DNA of 64,000 nt from Gonatopus flavifemur (GCA_018340375.1 JAFFJZ010000030.1:1922001-1986000), one strand, 5' to 3'. Shown: positions 1-13,070, numbered from the stretch's first letter. The notes: generated by a model from the sequence alone, not told the origin. Program-made: numbers and translations.

Positions 1-1033
1 GTTCCTGATCAACCAATGGTGATGAAACTTTTAAAAATATATCGTCAAACAATGCAGATTGCTAAAGACTCCGTTTTCACATATCTCAACCGATTGTAAT
101 TGAACCTATGAGACCACTATGGGATCATAACTGAACCGTGGTATTAATTACATTGCAATTGGATAACATGAAGCAAAAACATGCCCTTGTCCAAAAATTA
201 CAGTTTTTGATAACATCCCATATATTGATAAAAAGAAACGCAAGAGAATTCTCAACCGATTCCGATGAAACTCACATGGGACACCTATGGGGCCATAACT
301 GAAACGTAGCATAAATTTCATTACAATCGGATAACGGGAAGCCAAGATACGTACGGTTGCAAAATCAAAATGGTTGATAACATGATTCCTCCCCCTCTCC
401 CGTTTGTCTGCAAAGATCAAGTTGAAACTTATATGGGATCATTATCGACACTACACAAAATTATGGTGCACACTTAATTACGATCAGATGATAGGAACGG
501 AACATATCCGCATGATGACAGTATTCACGAAATGTTCAAATTTTGTTGCAAAGCTCAATGCTTACCATTCACTTCTCTCGATTCCAATTTGCCTGAAATT
601 CATATCGTACAACTAACCCCTGGCAAACTGGATATTCTCAAAGTTTGATGGCATTTATTTGGATGATACGAACATAGGGAAGGCATGCTTTCAAAATATT
701 GAGAAACGATGCAGCTCACAAAAACAAAAGTTCCGACAGTTTCCAACCGATTCAGATGTCACTAATATGGCACCACTATCGGGTCATAACTAGAACGTGG
801 TATAAGTTTCATCGCAATTGGATAATAGGAAGCGGAGATATGCGCGTACGCAAAAATCGCGATTTTTCAACACATTTGTCGTTCTCCACCCGAATGCTCT
901 GGGTCAATCGGGCTGAAACTTTTATGGGACTACTATCGCCTCTCTCTACGACTGTGGTATAAATTTTATCGGAATCGGATGAGTGGCACGAAAAATATGC
1001 GGGTTCGCAAATTAATCCACATACATACGCACA

Positions 1034-1077
<44 letters not shown>

Positions 1078-1172
1078 TGCGGAACCAAAGATGTTCCCCA
1101 AGTTTGGAGGAACATTTTGGCCTAAGAGATTTTGAGTTTGGGGACAAAAAGGTTTTCTGTCCCCCGAAACCA
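1..1172 (+). repeat. Divergent ~160-bp modular tandem repeat, copy 1
   Basis: A module recurs here with the order: CCGATT-like start, then TGAAACTT, then ATGGGACCACTAT, then GTGGTATAAATTTCAT, then GCAATTGGATAA. The TGAAACT-like anchor falls near 98, 265, 421, 592, 755 and 912, a spacing of about 156-171 bp. The block ends with an (AC)n tract followed by a conserved tail around 1090-1172 containing GAGTTTGGGGACAAAAAGG. The same tail, reversed, ends the copy at 56433-57262. Further modules lie at 43790-43836 and 47413-47800. It looks like a dispersed element with internally repeated modules. I do not recognise its class and see no coding capacity. Confidence 0.7.
1037..1075. repeat. (AC)n microsatellite
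   Basis: An uninterrupted run of 19 AC dinucleotides. It sits between the last module and the conserved tail of the modular repeat, so it is probably an internal part of that element. Confidence 0.95.
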
Positions 1173-1179
1173 TCACAAA

Positions 1180-1300
1180 GCAGGGTTGCTACAGGTCAGG
1201 GAGATTCAACAGAATTGATCAATTTCATTGGCAGTCTATAAAAAGAAAACGTATGATTGGTCGATTCTGTTGATTCTCCCTGACCTGTAGCAACCCTGCA
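1180..1300. mobile_element. Short palindromic MITE, hAT-like termini
   Basis: About 43 bp at each end are inverted copies of each other, beginning CAGGGTTGCTACAGGTCAGG and ending with its complement. The loop is about 33 bp. CAGGG-type ends suggest hAT. CAAAG is present on both outer sides, a possible partial target duplication. No coding capacity. Confidence 0.75.
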
Positions 1301-3041
1301 AAGCTTCCCTCTATCGAGGAAGCAAAAATATACATGATTGCAAAGTCTAGAAATATCCATGTCGCAGATTATCCGCGTATCTATACCTGTCAATCGCAGT
1401 AATGATTTAGATTTATGTCTATTTGCGACAGGGTATTTGATGAAACTCTAAATAATCTAAACATGCGAAGATGGAGTGCTTTTTTTCTTAAAACTGCGTA
1501 CCACATATGCAATACCATAGATACATTTTAGGGGATTACTATAGATGTTTGTGGTAGTGAACCCTATAGGACAGACACGAAATTTGAATAATACGATTTG
1601 AACCGGTGATCCGAGAAGCACTTTAGGTAATTGAACCCTAATCAATCTCATTAGGTAAGCGCGAACAGACACCGCCACAGCTCTAGTATATTAACCAGAA
1701 ACTGAACCGCGAAACGATATCTATGAGCTACACTAATATAACTGCCAAGAATTTCTAGTATGACATCTTGTATTTTCCCCGACATTATTTACATGTTCTA
1801 ATGCATGTTCTCATTTCGAAAACATCAATTGATACATTCTTCAGATGAGATCTAGAGTTAAAATTCGAAAAACATGCTATCTCCATAACAACAGGATTTG
1901 AAAAGATCCATAACGATACAATGATGCGAACGGAACGTGATTAAAATTATATATATATAACGAATACGGCATTCTTCATACGATGGAGAGATTATTGAAA
2001 TAGAACTTCGGATAGGTCTTTATACGTGAAATATAGTAGACGTAGGTCGAATTGATTCTATAGATCTGGGATTCATAAAAAGAGAATCGATTTCCTTTCT
2101 CTCTCGTGACCCAACTGTCGGATTATATACTTTGCTATAATATAGAAGGGACCAGTTCGGCTTCGGAATGTACCTGGAACTAAGCCATGCAATATATCTC
2201 CATCGAGTCAATATTGTCTAAAGAGTTCTATAGACTCCCCCAATGAGGTCATAAGTTTTCCAAAAATGTCAATTAGATGTTCCTTTTTGATCTTCCATTC
2301 CATCAAGTTTCTAACTACAGATATCATTCGTTTCTTATAATGTAGTTGTTGAAATTTATAATCCATTGATAGCGTTTCAAATGAATTCTTGTGCATGCAC
2401 ATAACATAATTATGTGAAAGTATTAGTTTAAGATAATATTATTCATGTTGGACTTTTGAAGGGAATTTTCAAACTATCTCGCTCTTGTCTTTGAGAATTC
2501 ATTGCGATATTGATTTAATGGTTAATGGGAATTAATTGAGCTTACATTGAAATGCTGTGAAACTATAGACATTGTTAATTTATCACAAATGTTCCCATTA
2601 TTTCACTATTGATAAATTCATTTTAAATAGCTTATAATTCAAACAATGTCAAGTATAAATGACATTCCAAGATACATGGATGTGGTTCTAACTGTTTTTC
2701 GTCTCAGTTATCCATATTGGAAGTCATGGAAACACCTTTTCTATTGTCCACGTGCCATCAAGGACAAACATGGCGGCACGCGCCATGCATGACACAAGGT
2801 GCATGACCTATGTCGAAACTAACCGAAAAATGAACGAGACCAACCGAAGTTAGATCAAACCTTACAGAAGAAGATTCTAAAAGTATATTCCATATTCCTT
2901 ACATTGGAGATCTTGCAACCTTAAATCAAAAAGTGAAAATTTCAGCTTTGAAGGAGTTATTTATCCGTCATTGCAATGGAAATATAAGTTCACGTATATA
3001 CAAGTATAAATTGATTATAATGAACGAATTCATCAATGACA
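1301..3041. other. Intergenic, nothing recognised
   Basis: AT-rich non-coding DNA with a short (TA)n near 1946-1962. Open frames are under 75 codons, without recognisable motifs. No TIR pair was seen. Confidence 0.5.
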
Positions 3042-3895
3042 CACTGTTAAAAATTTCTGATTGAATTTTCAATTACATGTAATGGAAGCAACTTCCACTC
3101 ACGTAATTGAAAAATAATTCGCGCTGTACTTGAAAATTCAAGAACCAATTCTTTAAATTTCATGCCCATGTTCTTGATTGTTGAGAGAAATCATGATTGA
3201 AAATTCAATAACAAGTTCTTCAAATTTCATGCACATGTTCATGATCGTTGAAAAAAAAAATCACCTCAACAAGATGTGAACGCGGGACGTCGAAGTCGGA
3301 CGCCAAAGCTCTGTCACTCAAGCCACTGCCACTTATGTGGGAGGGAGCATTTTTCTGCTTATATGACCTTGCGTTCATTCTTCAAACTTGTGAATCAAGA
3401 TGTACTTGTAATGTAGAAACACTGAGCAAACCGTGTGATCTAACTAGTACATAGTTGAAGTGGATACGCGGATGACTTCGTCAAAGCGTTAGTATACAGG
3501 GTGACCCATAGTGAGAAAAATTGTATTTCAAGGGCGTATTCTGCAGCCATAATGCGGAAATTTCCCGTTTTTCTTAAGGTTAATTTTTGAGATATGAGCA
3601 TTTTTAGATTTCTTTTTCAAATCCAAACACACTTGGATCATTTTTGTTATTTTCTGTTGGATGCCATTAGAGCCACGATTTAATCATAATTATAATGATA
3701 TTATTATGTTATTATACTGGATTGAATTTTTCTAAATTTCTTCAATCACCTGTACATTAATTTCAATTTTCATTCACGATAACTTGAAAATTCAATAACA
3801 TGTATTTGGACTCCTATTTCAGTTCACAAAAATTGAATTTTCATTCACATATGTACATGAAAAGTACATGAAATTTCAAGCAATTTTTAACAGTG
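3042..3895. mobile_element. MITE-like element with CACTGTTAAAAATT termini
   Basis: The left end reads CACTGTTAAAAATT and the right end AATTTTTAACAGTG. Subterminal sequence on both sides is rich in TGAAAATTCA and ACATGTAATTG motifs. The element carries two foreign-looking patches: a tRNA-like stretch near 3250-3345 and a fragment starting ACAGGGTGACCCATAGTGAG near 3495. CA occurs on both outer sides, perhaps a decayed TA target duplication. Non-coding. Confidence 0.6.
3250..3345 (-). repeat. tRNA-like (SINE-type) remnant
   Basis: Read on the minus strand there is an A-box-like TGGCTTGAGTGACAGAGC, then a B-box-like CGCGTTCACATCTTG about 35 bp later. The order and spacing resemble the head of a tRNA-derived SINE. 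No cloverleaf with a proper acceptor stem is apparent, so this is a decayed remnant and not a functional tRNA gene. Confidence 0.35.
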
Positions 3896-5269
3896 CATGT
3901 TATGAATCGATTATAATATGGAATGATATGAATTGAACTGTTCAATTCATACGACCACTATGATGGTCAATCGGAAACATAGGAGGATTCAGATATTCCT
4001 CCATATCGAGGATATCAAGTAAAGAATATCCATTCTTATTTGAATTCTGAATGCCATATCACCAATATGATATAAGATAAAAGATAATAACGAGTAGAAA
4101 TCGTGTTTCTACCTCGTAAGTTTTGTCAAATCTTGGCGAGGGTTATAAATCATGTCAGTAGCCTCAAGGTACTACCGTGTATAGTGAATACAAGGCACAA
4201 TAATATCGATCGTGCAGAGAAAAATAGCCTTGCAGGTCAACACGCAAGATTTTACGTTTAACCGCTATCGACCCCACGTGTCGAAAGCTCATACCCCAGA
4301 GAGTTGACGCTTATATTACAGTGACCTGCAGAAAGTCTCGCAACTTCTCTTTGAAAAAATGTCGGGAAATGATTAAATACGAGAAGCGTCATTTTTTATT
4401 CTAAGATATAGTTTTGACTTGGAGTCAATTATAGTCAATTATAAGTTTGAAAAACACGTATTTTTAATCATTTACCTTCATTTCATGTCTTCGGAGTCTA
4501 ATTGACGTTCTTCCTCGTAGAACTGTCACTGAACATAAGTTCTATCTCTGCTCTCGAAATTAGAATCAGTGAAATATCAGTGAATAGCTCCTGGATGTGC
4601 AGTTAGAAGTGTTTCTGACTAATTGAATGAGTCGGATTTCACTGCAAGGATCAGGTCATATTCACTGATTGTGCATTGCATATGCACCAATTTGCAGTGG
4701 ACTTTCCAATGCAGTTAGTGAGATTTCACTGTTTCAAATTTAGAGAGTGCTTCGATATTCGACATCTTCAAATACCTCGTATACGAATTTCTGATATTCG
4801 CTAATGAATTGAATCAAATGTTTGTGCATTCAATTCCATCAGATTTCGCACTATTCGTACACCTCTAATATCAAGCTTCGATTTAGATTATTTCATAGTT
4901 ACGCAAAGACTTGTGAAGAATACGTATGTCGTAGACACGAAAAGGTTAAAGTACAACCCAAGTGGAAACAATTAACAGCTTTTCCGGTAACTACCCAACT
5001 TCTATCCAGTTCAATCACTCAGAAAGTGTCCCCTCAAAACCAGACGTCAAAAGATCCCAGCAAAAATTACTCTAGTAATTTTCTAGACTATTACAAATTT
5101 TTAATAGACCTAACAAGTCGCTTACAAGCGGCTGGTGAGGCCGGCCTTGCGAGGCCTAGAAAATGATTAGAGTAATTTCTATCAGGGAATACATGTTATC
5201 CAATTGCAGATTATTAGTAAGACATAGTTGAAACTAATTGAGTAGAATTTTTTTTTAGTAATCGTATAG
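3896..5269. other. Intergenic, nothing recognised
   Basis: No gene seen. Between about 4560 and 4735 the word TTTCACTG or its complement recurs several times. A GC-richer patch, CTGGTGAGGCCGGCCTTG, lies near 5133. No paired termini were found. Confidence 0.45.
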
Positions 5270-5394
5270 TTGTAACATCTACCCCAACGAGAAACTAGAG
5301 ACCCTGTTAGCTTACTTATGAATTGCTAATATGACTAGGAACTCGAAATTAACTGATTTGGGTTCCTAGTTTTTCGTTGGGGTAGGTGTTACAA
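5270..5394. mobile_element. Short palindromic MITE
   Basis: Inverted arms of about 34 bp begin TTGTAACATCTACCCCAACG and end with the near-complement at 5360-5394. The spacer is about 55 bp. It would fold into a single hairpin. Non-coding. Confidence 0.75.
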
Positions 5395-6397
5395 TTAGAG
5401 AATTACTAGAGGACTTCCTACTAGGGTTGAGGACCCGATTACTGATGAATTATCAAGGAGAGTTGAATGGCTAGCCAGTCAGTTATTAACCAAAACGTAC
5501 TGTACTTCCTATCCATAAAAGCTGATCAGGAAATGGCCTCAATTAGCGTTACATTACCTTCTACAAAACATGCGCGAATCTCACAAAAAATTTTTAGTTT
5601 TTTACTAACGATCATTGTCTTTTTTAACCAGAGAGGATTTATTTGTCACAACCCAAGAAAAAGTGAAACTCAACTCACTTTGAAACTCAATTTCAAAGCC
5701 TGAACCCTAAAGGAAACTTTACAAAACATCCATCGAATCGATTTGAAAAAACGATATTTGTATCTACCTTAGCGAAAATAAACTGTCAACAAGGCAATGG
5801 AGTGGTGCAAAAATTGAAAGGGAGTGTAAACGGAGAGGCGTTTCGCGCTTTTCGAGTGTAAAAATGTCACTTTCTTACGCGAACGTACGTTATATTTTCA
5901 ACAAATATTATGTTCAAACGTTTGAAAGGAAATCCTGTGACGGCAAACGGGGGTCACGAATACTTTTTCGGATACGAGAAGATTCCATAAAATAGCTTTG
6001 AGTAGTATGCATAGAAAGACGGTTTTCGATTGTACTACTCGCGGTTACGTTCACCGGTTTCTCCTATCTTCGACAGCTGCAGTGGGATTCGAGATTTTTC
6101 ATGTCCCCTGTCTTACTTTTTCTTCATGCGCACATACTGAGATACCGGATAAGGAAAGAGAAAAGGAAAAAGAAGGTGGATTGGAATAAGAAACGCCAAG
6201 GAAATCAAAAATAGCGTAGACAGAAAACCGGATTTCCATTTAAAATCTGTTTTCAACGCTCCAGACAAAGTGAGTTTATTCAATTTTGAATAAATTTCAA
6301 ACTAAATATCAAGATGCAAACTCGGAGAACAATTAATTAGTGTGAACTAATCGACTTATTTAAATCGCCGTGAACGTCGTTTATCCAAAAGCAATTT
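5395..6397. other. Intergenic, nothing recognised
   Basis: Open frames up to 78 codons (5467-5703), low in complexity and with no recognisable domain. No TIR pairs. Confidence 0.45.
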
Positions 6398-6555
6398 CAC
6401 AGTAAAAAGTAAAACTTAAAGTAAACCCGCATATCAGCTTAAAAATGCAGCCAAAAGTAGCGCCTATTCGAACTGAAAGTAAGCAATGAAAAAGACATTT
6501 GGCTGCATTTTTAAGCTGATATGCGGGATTACTTTAAGTTTCACTTTTTACTGTG
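6398..6555. mobile_element. Palindromic MITE with ~58-bp TIRs
   Basis: The arms begin CACAGTAAAAAGTAAAACTT and end with the complement at 6555. Pairing extends inward through AAATGCAGCCAAA. The loop is about 40 bp. Non-coding hairpin element. Confidence 0.85.
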
Positions 6556-8318
6556 TTAAACAAATAAAATAAATATCAAACCATCGATATCTGTTCATGG
6601 CAAAGAATATTTTCGAATGTATAATAAACATGTATTCAATTAAATAAATGTTTTATTGTATCCATGTTGTGTCTCTTGACGTTGAAATCGATGTGCTCTT
6701 CGTGTTTCGTGACTACTGGGCTATGTTTGTACTTGTATAAAAAGCATGATACAACGACGAAATGAACATAAAGCAAGCAATATGTTATAAACTACATTTA
6801 GTAGGATGTTAAGGGATCATAGATTTCCTGTTTTTAATTCTTCCACATTGTATACCATGCACTTTTATGTGGAATTAAGTGAAAATTATACACAATTTTC
6901 ATACAATTTATATACAAGCTTTTCCCTCCCATATAATTTATTTTTATCGTTCAAATTCAATGAAAAGTGTCTATATTTTTAATGTTTTCCTTCCTTCGAT
7001 GAATTCTATCTAAGAACCACAGCAATAGAATTTTAATGAGCAGACCGTTTGAAATAATAAAAACAATATCCAACTAAAAAAGTTAGGTGGTAACGAATTG
7101 CACTACATTCCCGCGCAATCCCATTCGATTCACACCCGATAAAACTATCTCTTTTCGAAAATATATATCTTTTTTTCATCCTGGAACATTACACAAAAGG
7201 AGAGGTAGGTATTGCACGTGATATGGAAAAGTTCTCAGGACCCTAAAGGGACTCTCTTTATGGTCCTTCGGATACACCTTCTTGGATATGCGATCGTGTA
7301 TGTTCTCGTATTTTTCTTAGTATATACGGGGATAGTAATACGATAGCCTCAACTCCAAAGCGTACAGAGTTCAGACAGCCCTTGGCCGTGTGTGTTCACA
7401 AACGTTCATTGTTTCTCAGTCAGTTTATCGTAACCCAACTCTTATTGTGCATCCTGCCTCTCTCTGCACTGATTCACTTTTGCTCTTGAACCAGCTCGCT
7501 TGCCTGCAGGTCCGCTATCATCTTACAAGTTCATACGCGCTTCTACATATTTCCCATCCTCTGTTTTGACGATACGAAGATTCAGGAAAAAAATTATCAG
7601 AACTTATAAAAATCTATCGGTAAATATCATGTTTTATTTCCACCATGGACATTGTCTAATTTACTCAACATTGTTGTTAAATTCAACTAGAACCTCGAGA
7701 AAACCACACGAGCAGAACATCAGGTCCTGATATGGCCTCACGTGTCCCTGATGTCGCTTGATGTGGTCCCAATTACAATTTTTGCTCGGGCAGAGAATAC
7801 TTGGATAGATTTTCACTACGATGGGTTAACTCACAAACACGAATTGATTCTAAGTCTCCAACTGTTTTATGCACTTAAATATTGTTTTCATGCTTTGTTG
7901 TTATCAATATTCTGGTCAGACTTCTTGATTATTTGAACTTCCCATGCCTGAATTTCCTTTCCATCCATGTAAAAACTTACCAGTGGCGTGAGACTGATCC
8001 AACCCTGACAAACATTAGCAGAGCCTTGAGAGGAAGCTTAACTGAGATCTAGAATCATAACATCGTTCTGAACTTGATTTCTAACGCCTGGGACAGCCGA
8101 GCTGAGAGATGATCAAAGCTGACATGAACTCATTTAATGGTCCTGCAACGTTAGTCGATATAAAACTTTTGCTATAAATGCAATGGTGGTAAAAACTTGC
8201 ACCAATGCTGTTTCAACACAATTTATCTTTGTGTTACTAACACAGGCATGAAAGTACCTCTCTGTCAATTGAAGTTCACTCAACATACGTTCTCTACACA
8301 GAGAAGGATGAAGCAGTA
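6556..8318. other. Intergenic, nothing recognised
   Basis: AT-rich sequence without recognisable ORF, RNA gene or inverted termini. A promoter-like patch cannot be assigned by eye. Confidence 0.45.
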
Positions 8319-9476
8319 GGGGGGAGTGGGGCATGTTTTCCCACTTTTTCTTCGTCGATTTTTGTATTTTTCCCCGTTGCATATTTCAAGGCGTTTGGGG
8401 TACTATTTTACTCGTTGAAGCTTCCACTACAACCTAGTATAAATGAATGTAATGATTTCATAACCATGTTGTTGCAAAATAATGTTATTTGCAGTCATGT
8501 CACTTGCGAAAACTTGCCCCACATACGGGGCAAGTTTTCCAACACCTTCGAACCATATGGGGGCAAATTTTCTCACTCATTCAAAATCGTCAAAAATAGG
8601 TTCAATATTGTAGTTTCAATACGAATTGAGTATTTTATTCGATTTTGTATTTGGAAATCAATTACAATAGGGGGTACATGTGATGTAGGAAAACGAAATA
8701 ACGAATATAGTACATAAAAAGTAAGCAAAAGTATGAAGAACAAAAAGACAGCTGCTTTCATTGAATCATGGCTGTAGGAGTCACGATTTGTTTTCCTTTT
8801 ATAATTTCGAACCATCCGTAATCTGTTGAAACTTAATGATAAATCATATCAAATAATATTTGCTTATCTTTTTCGATAAATTTGCTTGTAATACGTTACA
8901 ACAATTTGATTGAGACTGAGATAATTTTCCGCAGTGAAAAACATTGCTTGATCATTGTTTTCCAACTCTGAACTAACCTAAAATCGCGAAGACTAATCAT
9001 ATAATGTAAGAAATGCATTTGCAACACTCTAAAATCACTTGGTTGAGACCGGGAAAAATTCTCTTTGTGAAAAAATTTGCCCCGTGTCACGTTGGAAAAT
9101 TTGCCCCATCATCGTTTTTCAACTTGGAACTAGGTTAAAATCGTGAAGACACGAGTAATTTACAAAAATTATCACATCATTCGATTCAGGGGACTTTCGT
9201 TTATAAACACATATTCAACCAAAACAATCAGAATAACGTAAGTATCTTTTTTTTCAATTTGAATGAACACATGTAAAGTTTGCTCACAAACGACAAAATC
9301 TTAAAAACAGTTCTCTTATTATGATGAAAGCAGCTATTAACCTGATATTGCCGTGAATGGTACCTCAGATGATACTACTCACGACCATTCATCCAGCAGC
9401 GCGCTGTTCCAGCATACTAAGAAATTATAACGCATTGGAAAACATGCCCCTATAGAAAACTTGCCCCACTCTCCCC
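8319..9476. mobile_element. Non-autonomous Tc1/mariner-like element (GGGGAGAG ends), copy 1
   Basis: The element starts GGGGGGAGTGGGGCATGTTTTC and ends with a close inverted match, flanked on both sides by TA, the target duplication expected of Tc1/mariner/pogo transposition. The TIR-derived word GGGGCAAGTTTTC recurs internally in both orientations near 8513-8541, 8560, 9074, 9098 and 9450. This looks like an array of subterminal transposase-binding sites. No transposase ORF is present. A rearranged copy lies inverted at 26447-27791, and the element at 22893-24164 shares the outer TAGGGGAGAGT. Confidence 0.75.
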
Positions 9477-9478
9477 TA

Positions 9479-9990
9479 TATTTTACTACAATTGGCAAAC
9501 ATTTTTTTGTTAGCTCCTACGGTATTTTCAGTGCGGCTTACTCCTCACAAAGTAAATCTTTCTTGAAAATTAGTCAAAAATACTCCAATGGAGTAACTTC
9601 TACTCCGAAAACATTCATCCATATACTGACTGGGCACTGGAGTAAGAACTACCGCGATTGGAATAGCACACGGAGAAAATGTATTGGCGAAAAATTACTC
9701 AAAGTTGAGTAAAACGGGGACATAGTGGCATTCCCGCGAAGTTTAAAATCCGGTCGAGTTCATTTTACTCGACTACAGATGAAAATAAATTCAAATGTTT
9801 TCATTATTTCAACGAGTTCAATACTGTTGAAAAACATCTGAATTGATTTTCATCTGTAGTCGAGTAAGATTAAGTCAACTGGATGTTCAACTTCGCGGGA
9901 ATGCCACTATGTCCTCGTTTTACTCAACTTTGAATAATTTTTCGTCAATATATTTTCTCCGTGCAATTACTTCTCATTCTCCCCCGTGTA
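9479..9990. mobile_element. MITE remnant, same family as 15255-15496, split by a nested palindrome
   Basis: The text at about 9485-9665 (TTAGCTCCTACGGTATTTTCAG, TACTCCAATGGAGTAACTTC, ATACTGACTGGGC) matches 15310-15475 closely. The right end continues after the nested insert as CTTCTCATTCTCCCCCGTG near 9967-9987. The left end is missing where it abuts the TA-flanked element ending at 9476. Non-coding. Confidence 0.65.
9669..9963. mobile_element. Palindromic MITE nested in 9479-9990
   Basis: The arms start CACGGAGAAAATGTATTGGCG and pair over at least 75 bp, including ACATAGTGGCATTCCCGCG on both sides. An inner inverted block, TACTCGACTACAGATGAAAA, extends the hairpin. CA flanks both ends. It interrupts the MITE remnant and is therefore the younger insertion. 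Confidence 0.8.
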
Positions 9991-10457
9991 AGCTTGTGTG
10001 TCATTCTTGGGCCAAGCTATCACCTATCATCAGCATTGGCGAAATCACTAAATTTTTGCATGAATATACTATTAAAAATTCCTCTTCACAATAAATGTAT
10101 CTAGATAGTTTTTACAAGCAGACACCGAGAATTTCGAATCATTAATCAATGTTTTTTTTTTCAGGGAGAAATATTCAATTATAAATCACTATGTTTCCTG
10201 GCACGTTCATGACAGATTTGCTTCATAATGTTATTAAATCAGATACTTTCTGGAAATCACTAACTCCGATATCTTGTGCAGTATGGCAGAATCTTATTAT
10301 CGGATCCTACAGACTGTTAAAACTCTAAACGCATCAATGTTGAATGTATCAATTCATAATATATTGTTTTCTCCGTGCATTGAACCACCATTCGTTGATA
10401 ATTTGGAATTGGACTCGTTCTCTCTCTTTCCCCCCTTTATTCAAAAGTACTGATCTT
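9991..10457. other. Intergenic, possible MITE fragments only
   Basis: TTTTCTCCGTGCATTGAACC near 10370 resembles a MITE right end, but no left partner was found. Nothing else recognised. Confidence 0.4.
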
Positions 10458-10459
10458 TA

Positions 10460-10628
10460 CACGGAGAAAATTTTGTGGTATAAATTGTAACAAAAATGTA
10501 TTGAATGGTACTATGTTTTTGTAAAGTTGGACATTACGATGAATATTGCTATGATAATGATTGAAATTACGGTACAATGTAGTAAAGTTGGACACAAAAC
10601 AAAGAAGAATTACAATTTCCCTTCCGTG
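10460..10628. mobile_element. Probable short MITE (CACGGAG termini)
   Basis: The left end is CACGGAGAAAATTTTGTGG and the right end TTACAATTTCCCTTCCGTG. Their complements agree at the tips (CACGGA, AAATT, TTGTAA). TA precedes the left end. Internal repeats of GTAAAGTTGGACA occur near 10523 and 10579. Weaker than the other MITE calls. Confidence 0.45.
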
Positions 10629-10687
10629 AAAAAAGATGCTCGCGAAGTATTTAAAAATCAACGTTGAGTGATTTCGCTCACAATGTC

Positions 10688-11632
10688 ACCCATACAGGAA
10701 ACCCCGATAATGTAAACACAGCCAATAATTGGCCCATGTATGGCCACCATTAAATGGCCAACAATGTATTCACATCATTGGCGCAAGTGTGGCTCACCAC
10801 TGGTTGATAAGAAAGGCCAGCAATGCAAACAGCCAATAATCAGCCGATGTACGGCTATGGTAAACGGCCAACAATTGATTCCCCGTTACTGGCTGAAATA
10901 TGGTCTATTACTAAGTGAAATGGATTTGAAAGTTGAATATATTGTATTCGTAATCATCCGTGAAAAAAGTTTGTTTTGGCCTTATTTCTATTACGCTGAA
11001 TAAATAATTCACATCCATCAAATACGTTTTACATGATTCAAATGAATTCTTATTTATATAGATAATCAATGACTTTCTCATGTGAATAACAAAAAATTTG
11101 AAGGAATAAGCAACTGAATTCAACTGATTTATCGAGAGTGCTTTTGACTCGTATCATTTTACATTTCAGATTGTGGAAATATCGGGCATGCAAATCTATT
11201 TAGAAAAAAAAAACATCTATTTCTGATCTTGTGAAAACTGGAATGACAAATTTCCCTAAAACAAAAACAAAAAAGTGTTTTGGGTCACACTTAACCACTC
11301 ATTTGAACTAATACTGGACCGATTATTCTGGAACGCAGTCATATCACCATTGGATATCATTATTATTATACCCCAGTAATCTGCCATCGATGGCTGACAT
11401 TCGAACATTATCCCGAAATTTCTGGCCATAAATCGGGATCATTTAGCCCCATTACTGGGCCAATCAATAATTTTATACATGGCCTATTATTAATTGCCAT
11501 TACTGGACCCACGTTATCATCCAGCAATTAACCATTGATGAGCCATTAATGGGCGCCATTGACGGGCGAAGAACGCCGTTTGTGGTCCAGTAACGTGCCA
11601 TTATTGGGCCAATTGATGAACCCTGTATGGGT
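10688..11632. mobile_element. Foldback-like element rich in GGCCAATAATGG motifs
   Basis: The termini are ACCCATACAGG and its exact complement CCTGTATGGGT. Both subterminal regions consist of short iterated words around GGCCAATAATTGGCC, CATTACTGGCC and ATGTATGGCC: about 10705-10915 on the left and about 11375-11620 on the right. The middle (10916-11370) is AT-rich and non-coding. The organisation suggests a non-autonomous TIR element with many subterminal protein-binding sites. I cannot name the superfamily. Confidence 0.65.
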
Positions 11633-12889
11633 TACAAAAGAATTATAGTAATCGATACTACAAAATTCTCTGCATGTACACGTACAACAATAATTCTGAT
11701 CAACTCATGAAAATTTAAAAAGATGAATGCGCGTATTCTGAAAGAATGAAAAATTGGAACACATGAGAAGGATACTCTTGAATACACATGAGAGAAAAAT
11801 GAACCATATATGGAACAAACGATCTTGGTAATAGACATTGAAGATATAAACAAATAAAAATAATGTACAGGGAAGAGATGTTGTACTGGAAGATCCCGTA
11901 TCTTTCATACATGTACAACATCATTTTTCATCATAATAGACGACTGTACTGAATTTGTCAAGTCCCCATTCCGCAATAGCTTTGAGCCATGATATTTGAA
12001 ATATCAATTAGAAATATGATGACGCCTGCAAAGCAAGTTTCTCATTTCAAAAGAAAATCAACATAATAGGAAGATCATGTAGCATCCAATACATTTGTCT
12101 TGCGAAAACGTGTTTACGTTCATTTTTCCTCTTTCGCGTTTGCCAACGCCAGACAACACACGCTAAAATCGTCGAACAGATGTAACTGACTGGTTGGTTA
12201 GTAAATTTGATGATCTCGCTCGCTCGACCCTTTTACACTCCTACAAATTCACCATAATATTCGGACGGTCAAGATAAATTGGCCCGGTTTCGTATAATTT
12301 CCTGGATAAAGATTCTCGTGTAATAACGATGTATAATCTCTTGTGTATATGGTGAAAAGGTTCCTGTAGACGATATGACATGAACATTGTTGGGGGTTGA
12401 ATTCACAATAAGAAAGGATCGATAAATCATTTTGACAGAAATCATAATTTATAAAAATCCTGTCGTTGGGTACGTAATCTACAATTTTGATGTTCAATGA
12501 GAGCATGAATAAAATCATACTGAAGAAATTGCAACAAAGTTTTTTTGGGCATTTTGTAACATTTAGGTGATCCAACTTTGTTTAATGGAATTGAGTTACC
12601 GCATGGAAAAGAAAAATTTGCTGTTAAAAAGAATTACAATTTTTTTACTGGTCCAGCGAAAAATGTGCTGTTTCAGTCAATCGTGGTGCTTTCTCAGCAA
12701 TCCAGTTGTCTTTGACAACGAATTTTCTGCTACGAAAAGAAAACAAGCACGGCATATCACTATAATGTCTCAGAATCCTTCAGCAATGTATATTAGTGCT
12801 GTTTGAGATATGGAGCCTTGATTTGCTACGCCAGCCAATGTTTTTCTCCATTCACGGGAAAGAGTGATATTGAAACTGTTGTTAATATT
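11633..12889. other. Intergenic, nothing recognised
   Basis: Open frames up to 108 codons (12249-12575, minus strand) show no domain or codon pattern I recognise. No paired termini. Confidence 0.4.
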
Positions 12890-13070
12890 TGGACGGCTAA
12901 AAATTGGCTATGGTAGCTACTCTTCAGTTGCAGCAACAAAAGTTATGGCTATAGTAACTAAAATTTAGCTGTTGCAACAAGATTTTTGGCTATCCAAATA
13001 TCAAATACATGAAGTAGCGAACGCAACTTATTTCCGGCTACCATAGCTAGTTATTTTTTTTCTGAATGTA
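12890..13070. mobile_element. Short inverted-repeat element with GCTATGGTAGCTA motifs
   Basis: The left arm AAAAATTGGCTATGGTAGC near 12900 pairs with GGCTACCATAGCTAGTTATT near 13033. The interior has several AGTTGCAGCAAC and TAGCTGTTGCAAC words. Related AGCTAAAA/TAGCTATTATAGC words dominate 24752-25981. Confidence 0.5.

Noticed and set aside
3250..3345. Functional tRNA gene
   Set aside because: A-box and B-box-like words exist but no full cloverleaf can be drawn. A SINE-type remnant fits better. The same applies to 36776-36850.
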